64,000 nt of DNA, from NCBI GenBank assembly GCA_947567595.1, contig CANOMQ010000002.1, forward strand, positions 1 through 64,000. Reading direction: 5' to 3'. The DNA is from an uncultured Lachnospiraceae bacterium. GTDB lineage: Bacteria > Bacillota > Clostridia > Lachnospirales > Lachnospiraceae. Under the pieces are notes generated by a model. The model saw only the letters and a program-made list of their open reading frames with translations, was not told where the DNA came from and did no database searches. Below, piece by piece: positions 55,801 to 63,743 of this stretch. The stretch's first letter is position 1. The number at the start of each line of letters is the position of its first letter. The position numbers and the translations under genes were made by a program.

Positions 55801-58800
55801 GTCAGGGTTGTCCCCGCCCGGTTTGTTCGGATCATCGGGATTGTCTCCGCCCGGTTTGTTCGGATCATCATCTCCTGAATTATCAATGTCAATTTCCGTC
55901 TCGTTTACAATAAGCTTAATGTCGCTAAATGTAATGTCTGCATCTCCTGATACGAACATACCAATATACTGGCTCTTGTCAATCGTGCCAAGCATATAGT
56001 CATATCCCTGCGACATTGTGGTATTGTCTGCAAATTTACACAAATATCCCTTTCCATTAAACGAAAGTGATAAGTCATAGGTTTTTCCTACTTCAACCGG
56101 AGCAATCGTCTCACCATTGCCCTCGCCCCTTGTCAGCGTTCCTGACTTACGACGGAAGCAGTTTGGTGAATCCTTTGCAAATGTACCTGCCACAACATAT
56201 TCTGTGGTCTTACCTTCGCCATCTGTATGAACCTCTGCGTTAAATTTTGTATCAATCAGCATATCATCACGTGCCATCAAACCGAATGCCGTGGTCGCAT
56301 CATTTCCCATTGCATTGATGGTTGCTTTTGCAGTCAACGTAAATGTGCTGTCTGAAGGCAGCTTGTAATAATACATTGCCCTGCCATCCTCCGTATCGGA
56401 TACCTGTGTACCATTGGAAGATTTAATATGCATGTTATTGTTATCTTTACCCAGAGTATAATTCGTCGTATTAATCTCGTTGCTTACACTGCCAAATACG
56501 GACCCACTAAAGATACCGTAATCACTCCAAATTGCGCTCTTTCCTGTAGGAGGAACATAATTGCTGTCATGCCCGCCCGCATAATGCCAGTTTGCAACCA
56601 AGTCCTTTTCCTTTGTAGGCACATTGTCAAGGTTTGCCGTGTGCTCTGCCAAAGGAACCTTTGTTTTGTCGAGCTTACTGATTTCCTTCGCAAGCATGTG
56701 TGCCACTACCTTAGCACCATAAATATTTAAATGTGTATCATCAACTGTTGTTGGATCTTCCGTTTTTGCATTCCATCTGTGTAAATAGACCGACTCACTT
56801 GCCGTTAATTCTGTCCACTTTTCCTTTGTGCGTTCTGTCAAATCAATAACCAGAACATCCTTTGCCTGTCCGAGGTCAATGATAGCCTGTCTGTAATCTC
56901 CACCCGGAAATCCATCTATATCTGACTTAATATGAACTCTGTCACCTGTGTACTGATCCTTACTGCTTCTTCTTACAATCGGAGTACACAGAATAGGAAT
57001 CGCGCCTTTCTTCTGTGCTACCGCAATGTAGTTGTCATATAATGACTTTGCAAATGAGCCTTCGGTTTCCCAAGTACCGTTTGGATTTGTATACTTCGTA
57101 GTGTTATCGTTTGCATCATTATGACCAAATGCAATAATCAGGACATCGCCTTCTGCTATATCAGTTTTTAATTTATCGTAATTTTTTCCGCCACCCTTTG
57201 AAGGGAAATCCTTTGAGCTTGCTCCTGACATTGCTAAATTATTTACAATATAGTATCCATCTATATAATTTTCGAGCACTTCACCATATCCATAGCGAGG
57301 ATAATAGCAGTCATCACCATATACAATCTCTCCCTCAGCGTTAACTGTATTGTATGTGCATGATGTTGAATCACCGACAATCCATATCGTGTGCATATCT
57401 GCCGGATCAATTCCGCCCTCAGGAGGCTCGGCTGTACGGGTTATCTTAATGCTTTTCAGCCATGTTGTACCACCTGTTGCTGTCATTGTTAAGTATGAAC
57501 CCTTTATGAGATTTTCATATGAAAATGAATTTGTTACCTTAGTATTATCAACCTGCTCGGCTCCTGTTCCTATCTTATAATTCGATTCGCCCGGTTTTCT
57601 AACGGTTATTTCTACACTACCGGAACCTGAAACCGGAATTTCAATTATAGCTCCTTCATTTATCTGTACAGCATCCGTATTTATGTTAAACTTCCCAGAT
57701 GTTGTTGTAATGTATAATCCGTTATACTCTGTTCTTGGCTTGCTTTGGAGACTCGGATTATATAACATTGGATCCGGATTTTCAGCAAAGAAATCCCATT
57801 CCATACGCTCGTCAAACTTAAGAGTATATTGCGTATTATCCCCCTTCACCTCAAGCCTTTCAGATGCGTCAAGCTTATACGGATACTTAACATCTTTGAC
57901 CTCTACTGTATAAGTTCCATCTCTTAATTCAATATTTTCCGTACCTGTAAACGAATAGTCATACACTTCATCCTGTTCATCTACATTTATAAATGTGATT
58001 TCAGAACCTGAAACATTTATCTTATCATTAAAGCTTTTAACAGTAATATTTATCTTTCGTTTTGTTACTTCTGTAAATTCAATATCCTGACTACTCTCCT
58101 GCGTCATAATCATTTGTTTAGGAGCATAGTCAAAATCATGCAGCTTTTTCCCTTCTGCCGTTACATTATAGGTCGTATTCTTTTTCAAGCTGACCTGATA
58201 TGTACCATCATCTTTAATTGTTACCAATGGTGTATGTTTCTTTTCATCATCAGAAACAAAAATCAGCTTAAATCCTTCTGGAGCCGTAATTCCTGTAGGA
58301 AATATAACATTTCCTGTTACCGAGATTACATCCATAGACTCTACTGTAATATCCAATGTCTTAGCCTCTGTAACCTCTATCTCTCTTGTCTCTGGCTCAG
58401 TAACCTCATATTTATCAGCACTCAGCGAAATCACATATGTGCTTCCTTTATACAAGTTCGCTGTATAAGAGCCGTTACTATTAATGTCTGTTTCGACAAA
58501 CGAATTTTCGTCCGCTTTATCCGTAAATTTTATTTTAAGCCCTGTCGTACCATCTTCAATGCCCTTTACTGTACCTGATATGGCAACGGTCTCTACTTCC
58601 TCTACTTTAATTGATGCAATCTTACTTGTTCCTGTTGCTACGATTGATGCGTATTCCTTTGTTCCATCACAAGTAAAAGCACTTGTAACCCCTGTAGGTT
58701 CTTCACTGCCTACTGTTCCTTCTACTGTGTATAAAGCACTTGCTTCATCAGCAGCAGTTATTGTTATCTTGCTTCTTTTTCCCTTGGGAACAGGTACACG

Positions 58801-59868
58801 AATACGACCATTTGTGTTTAACGTAACACCACTACTATTCTTTGCAAAATTCCCACTATTATTTGCTTCTACCTTTAGACCGTGGTAATATATTGTACAT
58901 TTATTAAAGCTAGCCACATCTTTCATATCTGAGTCGGTCGCTGTAAAGTCCCATTCTGTACGTGTATCTTTTTCAGCCTTAGGTGCCACCTTTACACCAT
59001 AAAGATAATCTTTGCCGCCAATATAATATGTACCTTTCTCCTCAAGTGTCAGCACAGACACATATTGATAACTTGCTCCTACCGTCTCGTCTGTTTCTGC
59101 TATTACGTTTTCGCTCTCATCCACAATTGAAATCTGCCCTAGGCTTGAAGAAGCAGTCCAATATAATGTAACATCAACCGCTTCGGAAGTTATGAATTTA
59201 ACCATTTTTGTACCGTTTAATTGTACTCTTCCGCCGCCCATTCCTATATCTTTTTCTTGGTCAAACTTTTTAAGTCCGTTTATTGCATCATATTCATAAA
59301 AATATTTAGCTTGTTTTGTTTTATCATTTATTTTCGCATTTTGCATTACCTGAAAATAACCGTTGCCTACTACTTTGTTATCCGAAGCACCAACAGTAAT
59401 ACTTCCGCTCTCTGGAACCCCTAAGTTTGTTTCATATTGATTAAAACCAACTATTGCCGTCGTACCAGCCGATATTGATTGAAGTTCTCCCTCTTTAACA
59501 TTCTCATCCTGTTCTTCTGTCTCTGTCTCTGTTATTTCTTTCTCAACGTCAGTATTTTCCACTGCCGTCACAGCCTCACTCGTCGGAGCAGCTTCCTTTG
59601 TTGTCTCTTGTTCTGACGCTTCTTCGTCCGCAATCTTGGTCGTGGTTTCCTCCTTTGCATCTGCTCCGAAGTTCGCATCGGGAGTTTCTTCCGACTCGAT
59701 TGCTTCTGTCTTCTCAATGGACTCTTCCACAAGCTCTGTCGAAAATTCCGTTGAGGCTTCAGCGGCATACGCGGTCATTCCCGTTGGTGCGAGCCCGGAG
59801 ATTACCATTGCTCCTGACAGCACAAACGCCAAAATCCGCTTTGCCAGTTTGTTCTTCCTATTTCGCAT
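49894..59868 (-). CDS. Giant secreted pectin esterase: two SGNH domains plus pectin methylesterase
   Basis: 3,324 residues. Signal peptide (RILAFVLSGAMVISGLAPTGMTAYA), acidic Thr/Glu-rich region to ~200, a WDF-type beta module (~298-420), then beta repeats and a second WDF module (~700). SGNH domain 1 (IWIVGDSTSCTYN, FGHNDAND; ~825-1076) resembles rhamnogalacturonan acetylesterase. A beta domain and Pro/Asp linker (~1333-1390) lead to Ig-like repeats (~1400-1935), a Thr/Glu linker, a third WDF module (~2012) and carboxypeptidase-regulatory-like repeats. The CE8 pectin methylesterase spans ~2470-2860, with catalytic-type aspartates in SSQDTLG and GNTDYICGDG and substrate Arg in GFYGRPWRP. SGNH domain 2 (FLAGDSTVKDYSAKG, FGHNDSSN) spans ~2966-3266. 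No LPXTG or dockerin is seen. It would strip acetyl and methyl esters from pectin outside the cell. Confidence 0.93.
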   Translation of the reverse strand: MRNRKNKLAKRILAFVLSGAMVISGLAPTGMTAYAAEASTEFSTELVEESIEKTEAIESEETPDANFGADAKEETTTKIADEEASEQETTKEAAPTSEAVTAVENTDVEKEITETETEEQDENVKEGELQSISAGTTAIVGFNQYETNLGVPESGSITVGASDNKVVGNGYFQVMQNAKINDKTKQAKYFYEYDAINGLKKFDQEKDIGMGGGRVQLNGTKMVKFITSEAVDVTLYWTASSSLGQISIVDESENVIAETDETVGASYQYVSVLTLEEKGTYYIGGKDYLYGVKVAPKAEKDTRTEWDFTATDSDMKDVASFNKCTIYYHGLKVEANNSGNFAKNSSGVTLNTNGRIRVPVPKGKRSKITITAADEASALYTVEGTVGSEEPTGVTSAFTCDGTKEYASIVATGTSKIASIKVEEVETVAISGTVKGIEDGTTGLKIKFTDKADENSFVETDINSNGSYTANLYKGSTYVISLSADKYEVTEPETREIEVTEAKTLDITVESMDVISVTGNVIFPTGITAPEGFKLIFVSDDEKKHTPLVTIKDDGTYQVSLKKNTTYNVTAEGKKLHDFDYAPKQMIMTQESSQDIEFTEVTKRKINITVKSFNDKINVSGSEITFINVDEQDEVYDYSFTGTENIELRDGTYTVEVKDVKYPYKLDASERLEVKGDNTQYTLKFDERMEWDFFAENPDPMLYNPSLQSKPRTEYNGLYITTTSGKFNINTDAVQINEGAIIEIPVSGSGSVEITVRKPGESNYKIGTGAEQVDNTKVTNSFSYENLIKGSYLTMTATGGTTWLKSIKITRTAEPPEGGIDPADMHTIWIVGDSTSCTYNTVNAEGEIVYGDDCYYPRYGYGEVLENYIDGYYIVNNLAMSGASSKDFPSKGGGKNYDKLKTDIAEGDVLIIAFGHNDANDNTTKYTNPNGTWETEGSFAKSLYDNYIAVAQKKGAIPILCTPIVRRSSKDQYTGDRVHIKSDIDGFPGGDYRQAIIDLGQAKDVLVIDLTERTKEKWTELTASESVYLHRWNAKTEDPTTVDDTHLNIYGAKVVAHMLAKEISKLDKTKVPLAEHTANLDNVPTKEKDLVANWHYAGGHDSNYVPPTGKSAIWSDYGIFSGSVFGSVSNEINTTNYTLGKDNNNMHIKSSNGTQVSDTEDGRAMYYYKLPSDSTFTLTAKATINAMGNDATTAFGLMARDDMLIDTKFNAEVHTDGEGKTTEYVVAGTFAKDSPNCFRRKSGTLTRGEGNGETIAPVEVGKTYDLSLSFNGKGYLCKFADNTTMSQGYDYMLGTIDKSQYIGMFVSGDADITFSDIKLIVNETEIDIDNSGDDDPNKPGGDNPDDPNKPGGDNPDDPNKPGGDNPDDPNKPGGDNPDDPNKPGDDKPTNPTTPNDKIPADKKTKRISISDESKIKIETANVVYSKKQPYVIKVSYLYDSGKKDQNGNPITYQQELTENLHYTVKRAEDETTVGEKTVTIEGTNVGTDLGTFYGTKEVKYKVVGKKDLKDISKVRLTLDKNELKEIALYRNDYITPAVQGLAELGDAVNYKIVYKNNINVGKASVTIIGQNEYFGTKVLPFTIKKADLAKTDGIKITASNAEFTKGAKSWEAKTTEKKDFVYQGSPIEFGSFKIELPNGKVLRPQEDYTLAYKKNAQTGKAMLTVKGANNYSGTIKIEYTIAENEAVKTELAKYGTAEKPLDAEYSSKGARLTEIKLAESGVILKENKDYKVKYSKESKAKDIALGSTFTVTITGAGSYKNIIGKDTEVQIKVVPGSYHIKEGTIVDAKKAKGDDKVVNAAKVTDASGAKVKPADVKITWSVPATEIKVEPSDANADKDKYAATTLSCRIADKLAGVKLERTDNIKPQPFDGINSVTLTKKEIEKYTPSGLIKADEIEIVSYKNNNKFGSATVTIKGTDTGRYYGTRNLKFKIEANAKSEREPDQEESSSGGDSSGENPTKPEDPTKPVDPENPTETAPSESQTETETTTETETGTEPSPKPPVPTEGKLIDVWDFGGLEETDTAKYKNNITKADWEAMTVIQPSEDGKNQIFSETGTQAFGDLTIHYQQGDRFYSDIASNGQSLSSTAKFKYEDYTAHGQYYCGNPSTDKARFLTVNVSEGDIVYAYVGTSDGKEGEVHFDYLGESGTQADVLKTNATAPTNKKLKFVANYTGKYKLSVPNAKPIFNRVVRVPAVSVSGTIDKGALASLEGVSVKFVNDTTDAETAAVIDGTSYQASLAAGYTYTAVLAGATGYGFTDDTKKVTTTETDVAAGKSHNLVIGTMQTYAYSGEIKGFSQDADLSKLKAKLVTGTDTITLINYAESGTLGFNAQLVADVEYSIVLEGVNDYKVKGDTTVRLSAPNTEAIIEVELKEVYAVSGKFIDIDQNELTNVSIASLQFENVDDGMVYPATVENDAYNANLRDGAYSAKLDAEGYTTTTHVIVEGKAEQKALMLVSTAPLEKIERKSDVYVDCANTDGTKYKTINEALEDVRRMQAPTSDAERITIHIAPGTYREQILVDVPFVSFVNDTPNETVKLTWYYGLGYKYYSVGSEGYYDKERAYDKYQKNEGRIGEGKSEDDQSVKDWGATVRVTAADFRAQNIVFENSYNLYVTDEELEDGVEPISTKAVRTKYLDVQSSGLKERAAAMYIGDADRVEFYKCSFISSQDTLGTGKEGAGTHSYFKECFIEGNTDYICGDGDCVFDNCVLSFAGYTGNPGVTSGKGGVITAAQSGVPATAKAGSVSQHGYLFWNCTITANENREVKSGFYGRPWRPNATVTFVNTKLAHSNIIYDDGWQDMSGNKATAANFKEYNTTLLDGTAVDLSKRKPTTTGTFEKTIADYLGDWTPSHYVAEESDVSFKTNPAIEHVDKICPGTKLSVTYELNGNNNSNDASTINWYRVGEADSSTLVYSSTAATGKNYIVKKADVGFAIKVKVIPETASGKKGTAADFVTQNKVEESDDEFAGGIKIFLAGDSTVKDYSAKGMWMGGKIRDEGSWGEYLQEFFDEEKVTIVDYADGGRSSRSFINEGKLASIEKEIGKGDYLFIQFGHNDSSNSKIYLGDRYVSVGEKGTDGKYPSTPAQQTSIDTLKALDVSYFDKQATKDKCIENYGNQYYPHTSGTFKWYLTQYIEVAKKKGAIPVLVTPVSRMKYDENGKIVLDGHHDSKKTDNTESIVSSDNAYVEAVKQLAEEQNVLLIDAFAFSQNMFNDAYAADTDAKDKNSPLAKQIMNVNDGTHCNKIGGFIEAAYMANAIKNNKDMNISSAIKKPSYVGGMTTEGKFAFTVDEKGVFTAYDTSKEETTEFAYWSKVGTDFVAGMFLQGN
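55726..55870 (-). repeat. 33-bp repeats encoding the GDNPDDPNKPG linker
   Basis: About four to five tandem 33-bp units encode an 11-residue Pro/Asp/Gly linker in the pectin esterase, separating the first SGNH half from the Ig-like repeats. Unit number is likely variable between strains. Confidence 0.9.
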
Positions 59869-59896
59869 ATCCGCTCCTCCTTTTAACTAATTTTTA

Positions 59897-59921
59897 GAGC
59901 ATAAAAAGACCTTTTATGCTC
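59897..59921 (-). other. Leader hairpin of the pectin-esterase gene
   Basis: The arms GAGCATAAAA and TTTTATGCTC fold just upstream of the AAGGAGGAG ribosome site. The hairpin may stabilise or regulate the 10-kb message; it is not followed by a T-run. Confidence 0.5.
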
Positions 59922-59936
59922 AAATTTGTATTTTTT

Positions 59937-59967
59937 ATTATAAAGTATGACATAAAGGCATAGTCAA
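59937..59967 (-). promoter_or_regulatory. Promoter of the pectin-esterase gene
   Basis: TTGACT and TATAAT lie 19 bases apart on the minus strand (17 if TTTATA is used as the -10), about 70-100 bases upstream of the ATG. Confidence 0.6.
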
Positions 59968-59992
59968 ACGAAATTTAATGAATTATTTTACA

Positions 59993-60036
59993 AAAAACAC
60001 CCGTCCATACTGTGAATAACGTACAGACGGGTGCTC
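59993..60036 (-). terminator. Terminator for the upstream SGNH paralogue
   Basis: The arms CACCCGTC and GACGGGTG are followed by six T residues on the minus strand. The rest of the 59.9-60.2 kb gap holds the promoter, a second hairpin (60091-60134, arms AACTACGC/GCGTAGTT) and the 41-bp repeat. Confidence 0.8.
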
Positions 60037-60136
60037 ATTTTATTCATTTTTTTGGCTATTTTGTATAAAGTGCACAAAAAAGACAACGAAAACTACGCCA
60101 TAACTCCCTCTTTTTTGGTAGCCACAGCGTAGTTCC

Positions 60137-60177
60137 GTATAGTGTATATGAGTAAATTTAAAAAGCGTTAATTAATT
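60137..60177. repeat. 41-bp direct repeat, copy 2
   Basis: Identical to 49855-49895. It lies about 60 bases after the stop of the truncated SGNH paralogue, in the same position and orientation relative to that gene. Confidence 0.9.
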
Positions 60178-60238
60178 TTTGGCAGTCTGCCGTATCGTGT
60201 CTGCTGACAGTCATTCAATCGGTCTTATGAAACAAATC

Positions 60239-61675
60239 TTAAGACGCTGTCTTTAATAACTGAGAGCTTTCCTCTATTACGGGCATCAAACTGCTCAAGG
60301 CTGCCTGCATTTTTGAAACGTTAAAGGTAAATGTCGCAACATCGCTCTTTACGCCATTCTTTATTGCAATCGCCTTAATGGTTGTAGTGCTTGTAATTGT
60401 AAGTCCCTTTTCGTCATTATACAGAGGGCTGTTCACGCCGGGGTCAGATAACTTCGAGCCGCTGCCCATCGTATAACGAATTTCTGCATTTTCCGTAGTC
60501 GTTGCAAGCTTAATCACTGTGCCTGACTCGATTACTGCACCTGTCTCGATTGCAGTGCCCGCGTCTGTCTTTGCGGTAGGTGCCTGAACGTCCGGCTTCA
60601 CAGAGAATTTGAATGTAACGACTTTACTTGAGGTCTTATTTTCTGCCTTCGCAAATGCTTTAATTGTCGTATCTTCTTCCAGTACAATCTTGTTCGTTGC
60701 ATCATACTGCTTCGCGCCATCTGCATTAGTGCCGTCACTATTCTTCGGGTTTGTTCCGTCATCCGTGTAGTAAATTGTTGCATCCTGCGTAGCGCTGCTT
60801 AATGTAACGGTTACGGTTGTCTTTCCATCAACATCTTTCAGTTCCGAAGATGCCTTTGGTGCCGCCACAATCTTATCACTGATATTGCTGTCGGCTAATT
60901 CCTGTGCCTTGGCTTTGATAGCAGAAAGCTTGGTATTGCCATACCCTGACCAGTATGTGGACTTTGTTGTAAAGGTGTCGTTTGTATATGCTGCATCCTT
61001 TCCGTTTCCGGTAAATTTCTGCTCGTATGCAGTAAAGCCTGTTGTGTCTATCTTGAATACCGTTTTTCCGGCTGTCGTCGAGCTGCCTGCCTGATTTGGT
61101 GCCTTCACTGCATAAGAGAGTGGTGTGTCGAGTCCCTGAATTGCTTCCGCCACAAGCATTGCTTCAACCATGCCGCCCAGCTTATTGTTGTGCGTGCCAT
61201 CAGCGATGCACATGATTTCTTTGCCGCGTTCCTGACTTCCATCTGTATATGCATCATCAAATAATTTTGTGGTCAGCTCATACGTATCAATGAACAAGAC
61301 ATTTTTGTTTGCAGCCTTATTATCCTCATATACCTGCTTTGCAGCTTCCCAATAATATGAGTTTGGATTATTCTCATCCTTATGATGCGTCTTGTTCTTG
61401 CCAGTACTACTATCATAGGACATTCTGGCAACAGGCGTCATGATTACAGGAATTGCACCCTTCTCTAATGCCATGTCTACATACTGCTGTAAGAACCAAC
61501 AGTACGTTCCAGTGCCCTGCGTTCCGTCGTCAATCCATTTAATTGTGCCATTTTCATATTTGTAGTAATCGGGATATACACCAGCGTTGTTCTTTTCTCC
61601 CTCCGTATATGGATATTTGCCGTCATCGCCTTTAGCTCCTATCGGTGTATATACGTCCTTCTTATTCTCAAGTAT
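60239..61675 (-). pseudogene. SGNH esterase with chitobiase-type repeats, 5'-truncated
   Basis: The C-terminal ~479 residues of a secreted esterase paralogous to SGNH domain 2 of the giant protein: DVYTPIGAKGDDGKYPYTEG aligns with YVSVGEKGTDGKYPSTPAQ, and AIPVIMTPVARMSYD and IADGTHNNKLGGMVEAM carry the catalytic Asp-x-x-His. Two chitobiase C-terminal-type beta repeats follow (ATIYYTDDGTNPKNS; AEIRYTMGSGSKL). Everything upstream of the GDS block, including the nucleophile serine, is missing, and the frame collides with an Rpn-family remnant on the opposite strand. No start codon with a ribosome site remains. Confidence 0.82.
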
Positions 61676-61677
61676 CG

Positions 61678-62316
61678 TCCGCGTATGACAGGCAGATTGA
61701 GGAATTTGCGGCACAGAACAAGGCGAATAAGACGGGTGTATATGTCAACGGGCTTTTGCCGGAGCAGAAGCTCAAGCCTGTCATTTCCATTGTCTTGTAT
61801 TACGGGACGGGCAAAATCCCTGACAGCATCTGCGCCATGATGGATATTCCGAAGGACGAATGTGTCAGAAAATATGTGCAGAATTACAAGCTGAACATGA
61901 TTAACCTCAGGGAGCTGACCGTTGCACAAGCCGAATTGTTCCGGTCGGATTTTATGTTTATTGCAAAATTCCTTGCGAAATCTTATAATAAAGAGGAGCA
62001 TATCCGGGATTTGCGGCAGAGCAGGCAGATATTGGTTCATACCAAGGATACGCTCTTTACATTGGCAGCCATCACGAAGGATAAACGGTATTTAAGGCTC
62101 AGCAAAACGAAAAAGGAGGATACGGCAGTGTGTGAAATTGCGGATGCGTTGTATAATGAAGGGTTTGCGGAAGGGGTTTCAAAAGGAATTAAGTCCATGA
62201 TAGAATTATGCAGGGAAATGGGACTAGACCGAGATAATACCTTTGAAAAAGTTGCGGAGAAATACCACCTTTCGGAGTGCGAAATTTCTGACTATATGGA
62301 TAAATACTGGTGTTAA
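61678..62316 (+). pseudogene. Rpn-family nuclease, 5'-truncated remnant
   Basis: The C-terminal ~212 residues of an Rpn-family or related PD-(D/E)XK transposase-like protein. It has AYDRQIEEFAAQNKANKTG, LKPVISIVLYYGTGKIPDS and a helical tail with LYNEGFAEGVSKGIKSMIELC. The nuclease core and start are missing. The frame is otherwise undamaged, suggesting a recent truncation. It is not a close copy of the intact family member at 48.9 kb. Confidence 0.75.
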
Positions 62317-62351
62317 TTGCACTATCACATCAGCTTATTAATGTCCTACGC

Positions 62352-62385
62352 AAAAAGCCAACCTCATTATTTCAGGTTGGCTTTT
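62352..62385. terminator. Bidirectional terminator
   Basis: The arms AAAAGCCAACCT and AGGTTGGCTTTT lie between the Rpn remnant and the RelA/SpoT cassette and can serve both convergent transcripts. Confidence 0.88.
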
Positions 62386-62426
62386 ATGTATTCTTATTTT
62401 CATTTAACTGACAGTCTAATCAAACA

Positions 62427-62930
62427 TCAAAACACTGCGTCTTTTTTCTTCAAATATTCATAATAGTAGGGTTCCAACATTAGTATCATTGATTCCTTTG
62501 TAAAGTCCCTAAAGCGGAAAGAATATAGCAGTTCTCGAATGTGCCTTATATTTATTCCATCTTTTAATGAAAAATCTTCATTATATTTTTTCAGAAGCGA
62601 AATGTATAGATGTAACGCAAATTTCTCGTTAATCCTTTCCGAGCTCACATTATCCGGTTCAATCCATAACGGTCGTAATTTTAAAAACCAGTAACAATAT
62701 AAAGCTGTTTCCTTGTACTCTGAAGTAATCATTTCGTTATGAAACACCTTAAAATAATACTTTCTTTTGTGAACCCTTACAATAATGTCTCTCAAAGTCT
62801 TAACATTTATTTTGACCGACTCATACGGATATAAATCACTGCCCTCACAGAAATCATGTAAAAGCTTATCTAAATAGCCAACTTCTTCCATATATTCCTG
62901 TTCGGTCATCCATTTGTATTTTTCTGACAT
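62427..62930 (-). CDS. Unknown protein, third gene of the RelA/SpoT cassette
   Basis: 167 residues, rich in Tyr, Glu, Lys and Arg, without membrane segments or signal peptide. Recognisable stretches are MTEQEYMEEVGYLDKLLHDF, YCYWFLKLRPLWIEPDN and ESMILMLEPYYYEYLKKKD; no family was recognised. It lies 24 bases after the small second gene and shares its strand with the RelA/SpoT-domain gene, so it may be an antitoxin or accessory factor. A GGAGG lies 12 bases before the ATG. Confidence 0.65.
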   Translation of the reverse strand: MSEKYKWMTEQEYMEEVGYLDKLLHDFCEGSDLYPYESVKINVKTLRDIIVRVHKRKYYFKVFHNEMITSEYKETALYCYWFLKLRPLWIEPDNVSSERINEKFALHLYISLLKKYNEDFSLKDGINIRHIRELLYSFRFRDFTKESMILMLEPYYYEYLKKKDAVF

Positions 62931-62954
62931 ATCAACATCATGCCTCCAAGCTAT

Positions 62955-63152
62955 TTAATCATCCAAATCATTGTAAATCATATGCAAAAATTCCTTGTTT
63001 TCTTTTAACAGCCTGTCACTTGCTTCTACCAGCTGTGACAAGGTGGAAGTGTCTTCAATTTTGCTATTCGTGTCTACCTGATCCTTGCTGTAGCGAAACA
63101 CTTCCCGAATCTGCTCTTCACCATATCCAAAATACTTTTTCCCATTATCCAT
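62955..63152 (-). CDS. Small acidic protein, second gene of the RelA/SpoT cassette
   Basis: About 65 residues: MDNGKKYFGYGEEQIREVF, then a helical acidic part (LSQLVEASDRLLKENKEFLHMI) ending DLDD. No family was recognised. Size, acidity and position directly after the RelA/SpoT-domain gene would suit an antitoxin. A frameshifted tail of that gene was considered: the helix resembles ends of some alarmone synthetases, but a good CGGAGGGGG ribosome site precedes the ATG. Confidence 0.6.
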   Translation of the reverse strand: MDNGKKYFGYGEEQIREVFRYSKDQVDTNSKIEDTSTLSQLVEASDRLLKENKEFLHMIYNDLDD

Positions 63153-63168
63153 TGTTTCCCCCTCCGTT

Positions 63169-63687
63169 CTATACAATACAGATATTGTGTTCTACATGTG
63201 TGATCTCAGACCATGTATGCGCAATCAGGCTCGTAACCTGAATTTCGCATTTTAATCCCTTAAACCTCTTGTTTTCCGGCATCTGAGCCCTGTCCTCGCT
63301 GAAAGATACCACATAGTGGTCTCCACGATAGCCCACTTTATTATTCCCCAAAGACCTTGTTTTATCAACGGAATTTTGAGTATCTATATCAAAACTGTTT
63401 TCAATAATACCTGCAATTAATGGAATATCCTTTTTACTATATGCAATGACCCTAACACCCGCTAAGTCCGTAATTTCGCTGTTCTCATTATATTTATCCT
63501 TGCGAAGCTTTTTCCTTAAGCTTTCTATATCTTTTGCTCGTTTAGAATACGACGCGATTTTTATATGCGGATACTCTTCTTTTATAATTGCCTTTAAAAT
63601 GTTGAGTATCTGCTCTGCAAAATTCTCATAACAAATCCGCATTTTTGAGTATTCTCGAATTCTTTCTTCTACATACTGTTCGTTCAT
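63169..63687 (-). CDS. RelA/SpoT-domain nucleotide pyrophosphokinase (small alarmone synthetase-like)
   Basis: 172 residues, synthetase domain only. Motifs: SKRAKDIESLRKKL (ATP-site basic cluster, 48-61), ITDLAGVRVI (72-81), GYRGDHYVVSF (119-129) and CEIQVTSLIAHTWSEI (147-162), with E148 and Q150 in place. There is no hydrolase domain and no TGS or ACT region. Such stand-alone enzymes either make (p)ppGpp or act as toxSAS toxins that pyrophosphorylate tRNA or make (p)ppApp. The three-gene arrangement with a small acidic protein favours the toxin-type reading, but this is inferred. It is short at the C-terminus compared with many relatives. Confidence 0.8.
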   Translation of the reverse strand: MNEQYVEERIREYSKMRICYENFAEQILNILKAIIKEEYPHIKIASYSKRAKDIESLRKKLRKDKYNENSEITDLAGVRVIAYSKKDIPLIAGIIENSFDIDTQNSVDKTRSLGNNKVGYRGDHYVVSFSEDRAQMPENKRFKGLKCEIQVTSLIAHTWSEITHVEHNICIV

Positions 63688-63743
63688 GCTCTCTTCACCA
63701 TCGCATACTTATTTTAAACAAAACAAAAAGGAAAGGCTTTATT

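Noticed and set aside
55726..55870. Short tandem array that could look like CRISPR or a minisatellite of interest
   Set aside because: It encodes a Pro/Asp linker in frame; there are no spacers.
62955..63200. Frameshift joining the RelA/SpoT gene with the 65-residue ORF
   Set aside because: The alternative frame meets a stop close upstream and a good ribosome site precedes the second ATG, so separate genes are likelier, though not proven.
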